A DNA stretch of 64,000 nucleotides from CAZZCN01 sp964652975. Its GTDB lineage: Bacteria > Bacillota > Clostridia > Saccharofermentanales > UBA5734. Of this stretch, positions 27,393 to 37,017 are shown in pieces. The notes under the pieces were generated by a model, which had not been told where the DNA came from, searched no databases, and saw nothing but the letters and a program-made list of their open reading frames with translations. Positions within the stretch are counted from its first letter, which is position 1, and every line of letters starts with the position of its first letter. Where the stretch lies: the NCBI GenBank assembly GCA_964652975.1, contig CAZZCN010000007.1, positions 1-64,000 on the forward strand. Direction: 5' to 3'. The translations under genes were made by a program, and so were the position numbers.

Positions 27393-29130
27393 TTTTTTCG
27401 CTCTCCTCACATACAAAGGGAATAGAAATTTCTACTGTGGTGCCTTCTCCTAAAACACTGTCGATTTTAACACCGTAATCTTCTCCATAGAGGAGCTTGA
27501 TTCTATCGATTATATTTCTTATTCCATAACTGTTTGTTTTGTTTACACGATTAAAGATGTTGTCAATTTGTTCCTTGGTTATACCTTTGCCGTTGTCCTG
27601 TATTTTGAAAATTATTCCTTTCTCGCTTCTTAAAATAAAAACACAAATATTTAAAGGCTCTCTAATTTGTGTATTATTGTGTAAAATTGCATTTTCTACA
27701 AAAGGTTGTAACAGTATTTTGGGTGTTTTGTATTTCAAAAGATCATTTTCGCATTTTATATCAAATGTGATTTCACCGCTTTTTCTAAGAAGCATTAAAT
27801 CTACATATGCATTGATCTGTTGGATTTCATCTTCAATTTTAATTATATCCTGCCCTGTGCTCAAGGTATATCTGTAGTACCTGCTGAGTGTGTTTATGGC
27901 ATTGCTGATATCCTTTGAACCAACATCAATAGCCATCCAATTGATATATGAAAGCGTATTATAAAGAAAATGCGGTTTGATTTGTGCCTGTAAAATTTCA
28001 AATTCGATGTCTCTTAATTTCATCTTGTATTCAACTATATCTTTATATAATATATTTATTCTATTGGTCATCTCATCAAATGTGTCCTCTAAGTAGCTAA
28101 GTTCATCATTTGAATAGACTTTCTCCTTTTCAATCTCTGCTCCCAGACTATAAGCCTTGATTTTATGAACAAGCGAATTGACACCGCTTGAATAAACAGA
28201 GGAAAAAAACATATTTAATAAAATTCCCGCCAATAGGACAATAATCGCCACAACAATGATTAAAACAAGATTTATATTGTATCCTCTTAAGATTTTGTCA
28301 GTTTTTGGAACAACGACGACAATTATGCCCTCATTTTTTAGCGTTGCTACGCTTCCATATTGCTTTTTTCCGTTGATTTTTGTTTCAAAAAAACTACCAT
28401 TTAATTTTTTTTCTATTATTTCCTTACCTAGAAATTCGTAGTCTTCATCAGCAGTACCTAGAAGTTCTCCATTTTTATCATAAAACAAACTTGTAAAATT
28501 GCTTGTTTCTTCATTCTTTTTCATTATCTTTTCAAAAATATCCATGTTAAGACTTATTTTGATTGCACCCAGATTTTCGCCATTGTCAATATTTTTAACA
28601 GCTCGTGTAACAGTCAAAAACTTTATAGCACCGTCATCTTCAACATCCCATTTCAATGCGATGCCTGATTTCATAATGCTTTCAAGCCAGACCTTGTTAC
28701 TGTCATTCAATGTTTTTATAAAGGTATTGATGTCAATAGGTGTTTTCTTTGCCAGATAAAATGAAATGTCACTTATATCCGAGCTATATGATTTTACAAT
28801 TGAAAGGTTTCTGGAGATTTCATTAGATGCGATTATCGTCTCATAAACATCATTAAAATCACCTGAAATAACGTTTTGAACTTGACGATTATATGCAATA
28901 TCAAGAATTACAGTATCGTAAAAATTTAATTGTTTTTCTAAATCAGATTTGACATTGTCCCTGAAATTATTTGTCGCATCTTTAAACTGGGTAAATGAAA
29001 TGTTGCTTGTAATATAGAAAGACAGCCCTGATATAGTAATAACCATTATAGTAAATAAGAAACCGTATAACATCATCAGACTGTTTTTAAATCCTAGTTT
29101 ACCCATTAAAAAAATAATTATTTTTTTCAT
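27385..29130 (-). CDS. yesM: YesM-type sensor histidine kinase
   Basis: The protein (581 residues from ATG at 29130) has a first membrane helix (LMMLYGFLFTIMVITISGL), a large extracellular sensor region of about 250 residues, a second helix (LVLIIVVAIIVLLAGILLNM) and a HAMP region. The phospho-acceptor His is in QAQIKPHFLYNTLSYINWM (about residue 382). A HATPase domain follows, with VENAILHN and QDNGKGI. This is the LytS/YesM type of kinase that controls sugar ABC importers in Firmicutes. The start follows GGAG; an ATG 15 nt upstream is less likely. It overlaps yesN by 8 nt. The extracellular ligand is unknown. Confidence 0.88.
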   Translation of the reverse strand: MKKIIIFLMGKLGFKNSLMMLYGFLFTIMVITISGLSFYITSNISFTQFKDATNNFRDNVKSDLEKQLNFYDTVILDIAYNRQVQNVISGDFNDVYETIIASNEISRNLSIVKSYSSDISDISFYLAKKTPIDINTFIKTLNDSNKVWLESIMKSGIALKWDVEDDGAIKFLTVTRAVKNIDNGENLGAIKISLNMDIFEKIMKKNEETSNFTSLFYDKNGELLGTADEDYEFLGKEIIEKKLNGSFFETKINGKKQYGSVATLKNEGIIVVVVPKTDKILRGYNINLVLIIVVAIIVLLAGILLNMFFSSVYSSGVNSLVHKIKAYSLGAEIEKEKVYSNDELSYLEDTFDEMTNRINILYKDIVEYKMKLRDIEFEILQAQIKPHFLYNTLSYINWMAIDVGSKDISNAINTLSRYYRYTLSTGQDIIKIEDEIQQINAYVDLMLLRKSGEITFDIKCENDLLKYKTPKILLQPFVENAILHNNTQIREPLNICVFILRSEKGIIFKIQDNGKGITKEQIDNIFNRVNKTNSYGIRNIIDRIKLLYGEDYGVKIDSVLGEGTTVEISIPFVCEESEKND

Positions 29131-29245
29131 ATGCGGCATCTCCATACTGTTTATTGCAAATTTACGACTTTATATCTGATAGTTTTATTTTCCCGCCTTT
29201 TCGTGTCCTGCCTTCACAAGTCCCTCCTTTATTTTATCATATGTC

Positions 29246-30139
29246 TTATCCTTTTAATGAACCAATTAAAATACCTTTAGCGAAATATTTTTGAAGAAAC
29301 GGGTACAAAAGCAATATGGGTAGTGTTGCAAACACAACAGCCGCCATTTTTACCCCCATTGATGAAGCCTGGTTTGCCAAAGACGGAATAACTGATTCAA
29401 CTCCTGCCCCGGAGCCACCTCTTATCCCCGTTGAATTTCTAATCACTATCTGCATTAAAATAGTTGATAATGGTTTTAATGATTCCTTTCTTATAAATAT
29501 TTCTCCTGCAAACCAGTCATTCCAGTTTCCTACTGCAGAGAATAGAAACATGGTTGCAAGCAGTGGTTTTGAAAGAGGGAAATAAATTTTGAAGAATATT
29601 ATCAAATCGTTTGCACCATCAAGGGTTGCCGACTCTTCCAGTTCGGCTGGCAAATTTTTAAAGAAGGTTCTCATTATGATAATTGTTCCTCCCGCGTAAA
29701 TACCTGGAATAATAAACACCCAAAAAGTGTCTATAAGCCTTAAATTGTTAAGCAGTACATAGAAAGGAACCAATCCGCCGCCAAAATACATGGTTATTAA
29801 AATAAATGTAGTTATTGATTTTTTAAATATCAGTTTACTTTTTGATAGCGGGTAAGCCGCCAATGCATTCAGAAACACTGATAAGCTGGCAGCTGTAAGA
29901 GTTCTCATTACGCTTATAAAAAAAGCGTTCATAAGTCTTGTGTCATTAAATATAGACTTATAGTTTGCCCATGTAAACTCCAGAGGCCAAATTGAAACGT
30001 CCTTTGTCGAAACTAATATTGTGTTACTAAATGACTGGCAGATTACATGCCAAAGCGGGAAAATACAGCTGACTGAAAAAATCAAAAGGAAACCAATATT
30101 GAATATATTAAATAATTTATCTGATAATGTGGATTTCAT
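29246..30139 (-). CDS. Sugar ABC transporter permease, YtcP/CUT1 type
   Basis: The 297-residue inner permease has about six membrane helices and the cytoplasmic EAA loop EESATLDGANDLIIFFKIYF. N-terminal VSCIFPLWHVICQSFSNT and C-terminal FLQKYFAKGILIGSLKG are typical of YtcP/LplC partners. It is 16 bp downstream of the LplB-type permease gene and forms the channel with it. The binding protein is probably the lipoprotein at 4168-5814. No ATP-binding subunit occurs in the window, as is usual for CUT1 systems that share an MsmX-type ATPase. Ribosome site GGAGGAG. Confidence 0.9.
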   Translation of the reverse strand: MKSTLSDKLFNIFNIGFLLIFSVSCIFPLWHVICQSFSNTILVSTKDVSIWPLEFTWANYKSIFNDTRLMNAFFISVMRTLTAASLSVFLNALAAYPLSKSKLIFKKSITTFILITMYFGGGLVPFYVLLNNLRLIDTFWVFIIPGIYAGGTIIIMRTFFKNLPAELEESATLDGANDLIIFFKIYFPLSKPLLATMFLFSAVGNWNDWFAGEIFIRKESLKPLSTILMQIVIRNSTGIRGGSGAGVESVIPSLANQASSMGVKMAAVVFATLPILLLYPFLQKYFAKGILIGSLKG

Positions 30140-30154
30140 TTTTGTTCTCCTCCC

Positions 30155-31117
30155 CTAAAATATACTGTCTTCTGAAAACTTTTTAACTATTGCATTTACA
30201 CCAATCAGCAAAGCAATATTTAAAAGTGATTTCATAAGGCCCATAGCTGTTGCTGCACTATAATCAAAGGGATAACTCATCATTTTTTCGTATATATATG
30301 TATCTACAACTCTTGCCGCTTCAATATTACCACCATTTTGCAACAGATACATCTGGTCAAAATTCGAGTTGAAAATACCACCTGCCGATAAAATAAGGAT
30401 TATCATTATCGTGCTTTTTATTCCCGGAAGCGATATATGCCATATCCTGCGGAATTTTGAGCATCCATCAATTGCCGCCGCCTCATAAAGAGCCGTATCA
30501 ATGGAGCTTAATGCAGCAAAATAGATTATCGCACCCCAACCTGTCTCTTTCCAGATCTCGGTAAAAAACGAGATTGCATAAACATATTCTGTTGAACCTA
30601 AAAAGTTAATTGACTTGCCACCGAAAAATTCAATTACATTGTTTATCAAACCGCCATCGAAACTAAGAAGCCTGCCGAATATTGAAATGGTTATAACCCA
30701 TGAAAGAAAGTGGGGTAGATAGGATATGGTTTGAACTGATTTCAAAACATATCTGTTTCTAACTTCGTTTAATAAAAGCGCAAAAACAACAGGTATGAAA
30801 AATCCAAAAACGAGCTTGATCAAACTGATTGCAATGGTGTTTCTGATTGCAAGCATCGATGTTGTCTGCTGAAAAAACTCTATGAATTTTGAAAATCCAA
30901 CCCAGGGGCCAGCAAAATACGATACCCCCATTTTTATTCTGAAGTCTTGAAATGCAATTGCAATTCCGCTCATTGGAACATAACAAAAAATTAACAACCA
31001 TATGAGGCAAGGTGCGATCATCATTATAAGGTACTTTTGTTCACCTGCTTTTCTTAATAGACTTGCCCTGCTTTTTGCTTTTATTGCTTTTGAGTGTCCT
31101 GCCTCTGAATAACCCAT
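30155..31117 (-). CDS. Sugar ABC transporter permease, LplB/CUT1 type
   Basis: The 320-residue protein has six predicted membrane segments, starting LIMMIAPCLIWLLIFCYVPM followed by GIAIAFQDFRIKMG, a hallmark of LplB-like permeases. The EAA loop is YEAAAIDGCSKFRRIWHISL. It pairs with the YtcP-type permease just downstream. Upstream is a 126-bp gap with an AT-rich possible -10 (TATAAT near 31167) but no clear -35, so a separate promoter is uncertain. Ribosome site AAGGG. Confidence 0.9.
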   Translation of the reverse strand: MGYSEAGHSKAIKAKSRASLLRKAGEQKYLIMMIAPCLIWLLIFCYVPMSGIAIAFQDFRIKMGVSYFAGPWVGFSKFIEFFQQTTSMLAIRNTIAISLIKLVFGFFIPVVFALLLNEVRNRYVLKSVQTISYLPHFLSWVITISIFGRLLSFDGGLINNVIEFFGGKSINFLGSTEYVYAISFFTEIWKETGWGAIIYFAALSSIDTALYEAAAIDGCSKFRRIWHISLPGIKSTIMIILILSAGGIFNSNFDQMYLLQNGGNIEAARVVDTYIYEKMMSYPFDYSAATAMGLMKSLLNIALLIGVNAIVKKFSEDSIF

Positions 31118-31243
31118 TATATCAATCCCTTTCTAAGATATGAAAATATCATTTGTTTGTCTTGTATATATTATAGTTTTGTCTTATCCACTATGGGACT
31201 TTAAATCCATACACCGTAATCTCTTTTCCTTAAAAATAAATAT

Positions 31244-32191
31244 TTAAAATGTTGCTTTTTTAATCACATCAATTTCCATAAACCATTCATAATCCTGTCC
31301 TCCTTTAATCACCGAAAACTGATTTCTCTCCCTTGCAATATCTGGACGGTCAAATGCCCCCGTGCATATTTCAAGAGCTATATTGTGCATTCCCTTGAAA
31401 CTTCCGTTGTTTACCCAGATACCAAGATATGGCACCTTGTCCTTTGGAAATCTAAGCATCAATTTAGTATTGTCAGACTTGTATTTGTATCCGCAAAATC
31501 CCCTTGGCACCCTTTGACTGAAATAATACTTGTAAGCCAGACCATCTTTTGAAAACTCATCGCTTGTATTGATTTTAGATTTTTTGTTTGCTGCGTACGG
31601 AAATTTTGATTTTGTAAATTTAGTTCCAAAACTTTCATCACTTGAAAAGGCCAGTTCAACCGAATCACCTTTTTTAAATGGAGTTATAATTTCGCCATTT
31701 ACTTCGGCTGATACCATAAAGTGGGAGGCCCATATAAAATCCATATCAGATTCAGATAGGTTTTTTGCAGCATATTCAATGAATATTCCACCATTGTTGC
31801 TTTGTGTAATTGTTTTTTTGAAACTATATGGCAACAGCTTTGAATTGAAATCCATAACAAGCATGTTGGAACCAATGCTGTAATTGAGCGGACATCTGCA
31901 AATTTCCCCGTGGTCAATGTACGCTTTCCCGTCAGCTTCCCAAGGGTCAATTGTAGGAAACATATCATCAAAACCGCTGCATTCACTTTCTACGTAACTG
32001 CCATCAAGTGTTAAAAGCCTGTATTCATTTCCGTCCGCCTGTGCCATATATTCTCTGCTGCCGGCTTTCGATTTGAGCGAAGCTAATTTTCCGCCCTGAG
32101 AAGGAATGAAAATCGCTATAACCCTTGATGTTGTAATTTTAACAGCTTCAACATCCTTATATGTAGTTTTTTCAAAAACAGCATCAACCAT
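31244..32191 (-). CDS. Aldose 1-epimerase-like (galactose mutarotase superfamily) protein
   Basis: The 315-residue protein has features of the galactose mutarotase fold: an N-terminal segment FIPSQGGKLASLKSKAGSRE, then CSGFDDMFPTIDPWEADG, a DHGEICRCPLN stretch where His and acidic residues could act in catalysis, and a C-terminal RFPKDKVPYLGIWVNNGSFK. It sits between the GH36 alpha-galactosidase and the permeases, fitting a role in interconverting anomers of the imported sugar. The exact substrate is unknown, and a binding-only role cannot be excluded. Ribosome site GGAG before ATG at 32191. Confidence 0.75.
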   Translation of the reverse strand: MVDAVFEKTTYKDVEAVKITTSRVIAIFIPSQGGKLASLKSKAGSREYMAQADGNEYRLLTLDGSYVESECSGFDDMFPTIDPWEADGKAYIDHGEICRCPLNYSIGSNMLVMDFNSKLLPYSFKKTITQSNNGGIFIEYAAKNLSESDMDFIWASHFMVSAEVNGEIITPFKKGDSVELAFSSDESFGTKFTKSKFPYAANKKSKINTSDEFSKDGLAYKYYFSQRVPRGFCGYKYKSDNTKLMLRFPKDKVPYLGIWVNNGSFKGMHNIALEICTGAFDRPDIARERNQFSVIKGGQDYEWFMEIDVIKKATF

Positions 32192-32353
32192 TTTTATACT
32201 CCATTCCGTTTATTTTACCAGTACTAAATTTGACCAATAGTAATACTCTTAATACAAAAACAATGAATGATAAGAGTTTAAAATGTCCATTTGCGTCGCT
32301 GCAAGTCAATTTTGCGCGGATAATTATTTGGATCAAGTCTGATTTGTCCAGGC

Positions 32354-34528
32354 TTAATCCACCGCATCTGCTATAATAAGTTCACTAACTAGTGCTGTCG
32401 GCAAATTAATAACCACTCCTTCTGTTGCAAGAGTATAGCCCGATAAAATAGTTGAGCGGTTACTGTTGTCAAAAGTCACTTTATAGTTTTTAGAAATATC
32501 AATTCCCTTGAATTTGATTTTTTGTTCCTTGACAATGGGATCGCAAAGCTGAAAAGCACCTAAGATTGCCGTATCACCAGACGCTGAGGTTAATTCTAAA
32601 ACTCCAATCATACCTTTAGGGTCAAGACTGCCAAGGTCTGGTGTATGATGATATATTTTGCTGCCACATTCATGCATTGGACGGACAATTCGATTGAAAA
32701 TTTCAATCACTCTTGATATTCGCTCAATATGTATTGGGTTTTCCTTGCATATCGCATTGGTATTCATCTGCCCGACAGTCATTCTGCCAAAAAGCAAAAG
32801 TCTGCTTTGGAAGTCCATTTCAGCAAAGGTATGGGCACTTTGTCCGCCGATAAGACGATCAATCATCTCGGGTGGCAGGCACATGCTCATTCCGTTGATG
32901 ATTGCAAAGGAACGAGGGGCAAGCTGCCAATCGGTAACCCAGGTATGTGATAATCTTGAAACCATTCCCAGGTCTGTTCTTCCGCCGCCGGATGCACAGC
33001 CTTCAAAAATAATTTTTGGATAACGTTCTCTTAAACGTTCAAAAATTGCATACCAGTTTTCATAATATCGAAAATCAGCATTCTCCAGGTAGTCACCATT
33101 AACATTAAATGATCTGGTGGCCTCGTTTCCAACATTAAAATCCAATCGGAAAAAGTCAAGCTTGTAAAATTCAATGAATTTGACAAGGGTTTCTTCTATC
33201 CATTTTGCACCTTCAGGTTTGGAAACATCTACTATGCATCCTCCGCCGTTTATTCCGCCACGAAGCTTTTCATCATAGCCTCTTGTACCGATTTTTTCGC
33301 CTATTTCACTGAAGGTTTTACTGTCCCGTCCTAAACGCTCGGGTTCCATCCACAATCCAAATTTCAAGCCCTTTTTATGACAGTATCCTCTAATACCATC
33401 AATGCCCATTTGATAGCGACATACATCAGGGAACCAGTCTCCGTTAAGATATAGCCATTTATCCTCGCAACCCTCAGGTCCATACCATGCGGCATCAATA
33501 AAAAATATCTCGCTTCCTCTGTCAGCCGCTGAATCAATCTGTGCAATAACAGCTTCCTGGCTCATTATCATTTCCGGACCGATTCCACCCTCCTGTGGTG
33601 CTATTTTACAGTTTCCAACAGGATACTTTATAACGCTCCTGCGTATATGACGGTTCATCTCATTAACACAAACATCCAATCCGCCAAACATCATACCAAT
33701 ATGCATAGCAGGCGTTTGTATTGTTTCACCTGCATCAATGACACGAATCGGTGCAAACTGGTCGATTGATGCCTTAAAAGCAAGCCAGCATTCCCACGGA
33801 TTATCATTAACATCAAAATCAAAACGATAGCCGCCGGAATAAGCCAGCTGCCCGATAAAGCACTGCCCTGTGGCATTGTTCTCAAGGATGAACATTGGGT
33901 GGCGGTAACGCTCTCTTAAATGACGTCCGCCGAAATAATGTCCGTCTTTATCTATATTGTGCCATGCAAAAGCACCTTCGTATCCCCAATGAGGATCGTC
34001 CATATATCCCACTCTATAATTAACTGAGCCTTCTCTCAAAAGCTCCTTGTTTCTTGGCGTGTTTTCCAGTCCACCGGACATGACAGACATCTCCGAAACA
34101 GCTGCAGGATAGCTTCCTGTATTAGTAATTTCAAGCCAGCGTGTTATTACAGAGGTTCCATCCAGAAATGTCTTAATTGAAACAATAACAGGTCTAATCT
34201 TATGTTGTAATTTTACAGTAACCAACATCCCTTTTTCTTGCAATTCCTTTTCAAAAGAAACCCAATTCCAATGGCTATGAAGTTTTTGACCATCAATAAC
34301 AAGATTAAATGCACAGCTTTCAGCAAATGCATTTGTGTTTAAACGAGGTACACTCGGATATGAAATTACTTGGGGAACATAACCCGATCCGTTCCAGCCA
34401 AGTGAACTGTAGATTCCGTTAAACAGTCCCTCTTCATATACCGTAAAACCATTTCTATATGTAACTGTCTTTTCTTCGCCTTGTTCTATTGAATAAGCGT
34501 CATAAAAAAGTTCACTTGTGTAAAACAA
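32354..34528 (-). CDS. Alpha-galactosidase, GH36
   Basis: The 724-residue cytosolic enzyme has typical GH36 length and motifs: DAAWYGPEG (about 346), WMEPERLG (about 394), the nucleophile Asp in FFRLDFN (about 461) and the acid/base Asp in CASGGGRTDLGM (about 513), followed by HTWVTDWQ. No signal peptide is present, so it should act on alpha-galactosides after import. The start is TTG at 34528, behind AAAGGA. It lies 20 bp downstream of the metallo-hydrolase gene and 162 bp upstream of the epimerase-like gene. The lipoprotein at 5853-8069 is a distant extracellular relative, giving a surface/cytosol pair. Confidence 0.92.
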   Translation of the reverse strand: MFYTSELFYDAYSIEQGEEKTVTYRNGFTVYEEGLFNGIYSSLGWNGSGYVPQVISYPSVPRLNTNAFAESCAFNLVIDGQKLHSHWNWVSFEKELQEKGMLVTVKLQHKIRPVIVSIKTFLDGTSVITRWLEITNTGSYPAAVSEMSVMSGGLENTPRNKELLREGSVNYRVGYMDDPHWGYEGAFAWHNIDKDGHYFGGRHLRERYRHPMFILENNATGQCFIGQLAYSGGYRFDFDVNDNPWECWLAFKASIDQFAPIRVIDAGETIQTPAMHIGMMFGGLDVCVNEMNRHIRRSVIKYPVGNCKIAPQEGGIGPEMIMSQEAVIAQIDSAADRGSEIFFIDAAWYGPEGCEDKWLYLNGDWFPDVCRYQMGIDGIRGYCHKKGLKFGLWMEPERLGRDSKTFSEIGEKIGTRGYDEKLRGGINGGGCIVDVSKPEGAKWIEETLVKFIEFYKLDFFRLDFNVGNEATRSFNVNGDYLENADFRYYENWYAIFERLRERYPKIIFEGCASGGGRTDLGMVSRLSHTWVTDWQLAPRSFAIINGMSMCLPPEMIDRLIGGQSAHTFAEMDFQSRLLLFGRMTVGQMNTNAICKENPIHIERISRVIEIFNRIVRPMHECGSKIYHHTPDLGSLDPKGMIGVLELTSASGDTAILGAFQLCDPIVKEQKIKFKGIDISKNYKVTFDNSNRSTILSGYTLATEGVVINLPTALVSELIIADAVD

Positions 34529-34548
34529 ATCAATTCGTCCTTTCGTTT

Positions 34549-35310
34549 TTAAATAATAATACTTTCACCCTGTGTTATAAAGCTGTACCTGACATCAGGA
34601 GCTTTCTTGCCCATCTCGGTCATAAATTTATAAGGGTTCCCGCCATGCTGTGGAAAATTCCAGAAATGACAGGGCAAGGTTAGTCCGGGGTTAATGATTT
34701 TTGCATATTCCGCACATTGTTCTTCATTTAAATTGCCATATGCTCCATTTATAGGAGCTATTAGAACATCTATTTCTTCACTGTTCAGATTTTTGATTTT
34801 ATCAGGTCTAAAGGAGGTATCTCCTGTAAAATATATTTTTTTACCCTCTATTTCGATAATTATTCCAACAGCATCCTTTGATAATTCCCCATGGTCGCAA
34901 AAAACTGTTTTCAGAGTAAAGAACTCAAAGCTATAAGATGTGTCTTTAATTAAAGTGACAATTTTATCGGGGTTTATATTTAAATTTATGCCTTGTCTTT
35001 GTCCGCTTGGAGTTGTGAGTAATTTTGTTTTGTCGTTATTTAACAATGCAGGTATGGAATCAATATCAAAGTGGTCATAATGCTCATGCGAGGCAATGAT
35101 ATAATCAAAAACCAGATCATCAGGTTGTAATATCTTTGCGCTAATTCTTTTAAATCCAAATTCTCTTTCACAGCAATCGGATAAATATAAATCTAAAGCA
35201 AGGAGTTTTCCGTCCGGATTCTTGAATATATATCCACATTGTCCGACAAAAAACACCCCTAGCCTGCCTTTTTCAATACATGTGTTTTCAACCTTGTGCT
35301 TAAGTTCCAT
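34549..35310 (-). CDS. Metallo-beta-lactamase-fold hydrolase (UlaG-like)
   Basis: The 253-residue protein carries the metal motif HxHxDH in IIASHEHYDHFDID and later metal-ligand regions: CDHGELSKDAVGI, FTGDTSF, and LPCHFWNFPQHGG. It resembles the UlaG/L-ascorbate-6-phosphate lactonase branch, which opens sugar lactones. In this sugar locus a lactonase role on an oxidised sugar is plausible but not shown. It is the first gene of the cluster behind the shared-type promoter at 35448-35521, with a leader of about 130 nt. Ribosome site AGGGG. Confidence 0.82.
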   Translation of the reverse strand: MELKHKVENTCIEKGRLGVFFVGQCGYIFKNPDGKLLALDLYLSDCCEREFGFKRISAKILQPDDLVFDYIIASHEHYDHFDIDSIPALLNNDKTKLLTTPSGQRQGINLNINPDKIVTLIKDTSYSFEFFTLKTVFCDHGELSKDAVGIIIEIEGKKIYFTGDTSFRPDKIKNLNSEEIDVLIAPINGAYGNLNEEQCAEYAKIINPGLTLPCHFWNFPQHGGNPYKFMTEMGKKAPDVRYSFITQGESIII

Positions 35311-35372
35311 TTGTAACCCCTGCTTTTAAAGTAAACTGAATTGTGTCATGTCATTTCAAAGACTATAAAACA

Positions 35373-35434
35373 TTTTGCCAAATGCGTTTTGATATCCTGT
35401 CTGTTATACAACTTTTTTCAAAACGCTATATTTA
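35373..35434. repeat. Dispersed about 62-bp imperfect palindrome, copy A
   Basis: The element starts TTTTGCCAAATGCG and ends CAAAACGCTATATTTA. Arms GCGTTTTGA (35384-35392) and TCAAAACGC (35418-35426) are perfect inverted repeats. Related copies occur at 57118-57178 and 59875-59938. It lies in the predicted 5' leader of the 35310 gene. Confidence 0.6.
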
Positions 35435-35447
35435 TCCTACTGTCTGC

Positions 35448-35521
35448 ATGCTATCACAAAAAAAAATCCATAACAATATAAATATTTTTACATTCAAACC
35501 AAATTTATTGAAATATTTATA
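35448..35521 (-). promoter_or_regulatory. Promoter of the alpha-galactosidase/transport cluster, shared architecture
   Basis: On the minus strand: -10 TAGCAT (35448-35453), 17-bp spacer, -35 TTGTTA (35471-35476) inside TTATATTGTTA (35471-35481). The upstream block TATAAATATTTCAATAA (35505-35521) starts exactly 40 bp before it. This matches the promoter at 13222-13295 base for base in both blocks. Apart from this and repeat copy A, the 35311-35719 gap shows nothing else. Confidence 0.65.
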
Positions 35522-35719
35522 TAGAGTTTGGATTTATAAAGACTTGTCTATTTGAATTTTTTATTTTTTACGTAGAGACTAATTTCACAAAGGCGCATAT
35601 TTTCTTATAATCTTCCATGAAGTAATTTATACGTTTTTAAACAAAGCAAACACCGGCTTTATTACAAGGCAAATCCTTATAAAATCACAAAAGCAACTGA
35701 AACTGAATATGACTATTAA

Positions 35720-36505
35720 TCAGAATTCCTTTGAAAAACCGCATGTCCATCCACCATCAACGCAGATTGTGCTTCCGGTAATGTAATTCGATTCGTCTCC
35801 TGCTAAAAACAGGGCGATATTGTTTATATCCTCAGGGTCTCCGGGTCTTTTTAACGGTATATGGGAAAGCATTGCCTCTGCTTTTTTGGGGTCGTTGTAA
35901 ATCAAATTGCGGGTCTTTTCAAACATAATTGAACCTGGTGCAATTACGTTGACTCTGATATTCATTTCCGCATATTCAAGTGCCATGCTTTTTGAAAGAT
36001 TGATAACTGCCGTTTTCGCAGCAATAAATGCATTTTGATTTCTCAAAGGAACCAATCCGGCAATTGAACTTATGTTGATTATCGAACCCTTGCCGGCTTT
36101 AATCATACTTGGAATTATCGTCTTGCTGCAACGGTATATGCCATGTAAATCAATATCCATGATCCATTCATAGATTCCGTCAATAAACGTATGAACAGGT
36201 CTTCTGTCTTCAGGTTCAACATTCACACCGGCGTTATTAATAAGGACTTCGATAAACCCAAGGTCTTTTTCAATTTCCTTCACACTTTTTTCGATTGATT
36301 CATTGTTTGTGACATCAAAGTGATAAAATCCTGCGGTTCCACCCTTATCCCTTATTTCATCGACAAGCATATTGCCCAATCTGTCATTAACATCACAGAC
36401 AGCCACCTTGGCGTTGCTACTTGCAAAAGCACACGACAAAGCACCGCCAATGGCACCTGCAGCACCTGTTATAACAACACACTTGCCATCAAGGTCAATT
36501 TTCAT
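35720..36505 (-). CDS. SDR-family protein with Phe in place of the catalytic Tyr
   Basis: This short-chain dehydrogenase-like protein (261 residues from ATG at 36505) keeps the cofactor motif VVITGAAGAIGGAL, the NNAG motif (VLINNAGVN) and the catalytic Ser (INISSIAG). The active-site YxxxK reads NAFIAAK, so the general-base Tyr is Phe. The DNA reads GCA TTT ATT GCT GCG AAA there. The C terminus ITGSTICVDGGWTCGF is normal. It is third in an SDR-cupin-SDR cassette; the other SDR keeps Tyr but has lost the cofactor glycines. Possibly a heterodimer subunit, a binding protein or a changed reaction. Confidence 0.82.
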   Translation of the reverse strand: MKIDLDGKCVVITGAAGAIGGALSCAFASSNAKVAVCDVNDRLGNMLVDEIRDKGGTAGFYHFDVTNNESIEKSVKEIEKDLGFIEVLINNAGVNVEPEDRRPVHTFIDGIYEWIMDIDLHGIYRCSKTIIPSMIKAGKGSIINISSIAGLVPLRNQNAFIAAKTAVINLSKSMALEYAEMNIRVNVIAPGSIMFEKTRNLIYNDPKKAEAMLSHIPLKRPGDPEDINNIALFLAGDESNYITGSTICVDGGWTCGFSKEF

Positions 36506-36565
36506 TACTAATACACTCCTCTCAAAAGGACACAAAACAAAAATTTATTATTCCTTTTATCAGGA

Positions 36566-36991
36566 TCAGTCTTCGTCAATCAGCTTGAAAGTTTTCCCGC
36601 CCCAGGCTTCTTTTCTCATATCATATACTTCATTTATACCTTTATCAGGTTTAATAGGCCAGATTGCATTTATCACAAATTCTTCGTTTTCACTTGTGTT
36701 TGTTATACTGTGGAATGTTCCCTGCGGAATAAAAATCACCGAGCCGCCTTTAACAGGATGGTCTACACCGTCCAAGTGGACGACACCTTCTCCTGACATG
36801 ACGATATATACTTCATCAAATCCATTATGGATTCCACCGCCTGTAGCCTCTCCGACTGCCACTCTGCCCTCGTTGATTTGAATGTTTTTTGATTCTGAAT
36901 TTGTTTCATCAATCAGCATTCTTGATGTATAGGTCTTATCAACCACAAATTCTTTAACCTGCCATGGATTTACAACTGTACCTCTACTCAC
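36566..36991 (-). CDS. Small cupin protein
   Basis: A single cupin domain of 141 residues starts at GTG 36991, eight bases after AAAGGAG. An upstream extension would overlap the preceding gene and lacks a ribosome site. Cupin motifs are visible: GGIHNGFDEVYIVMSGEGVV (motif 1 with His and Glu) and GSVIFIPQGTFHSITNTS (motif 2 with His). Such proteins isomerise or bind sugars or act as metal-dependent epimerases. It lies between two SDR genes, 26 bp after one and 60 bp before the other, so the three probably act together on a sugar or sugar acid. Confidence 0.8.
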   Translation of the reverse strand: MSRGTVVNPWQVKEFVVDKTYTSRMLIDETNSESKNIQINEGRVAVGEATGGGIHNGFDEVYIVMSGEGVVHLDGVDHPVKGGSVIFIPQGTFHSITNTSENEEFVINAIWPIKPDKGINEVYDMRKEAWGGKTFKLIDED

Positions 36992-37017
36992 AATAATCTC
37001 TCCTTTAACATAATTAT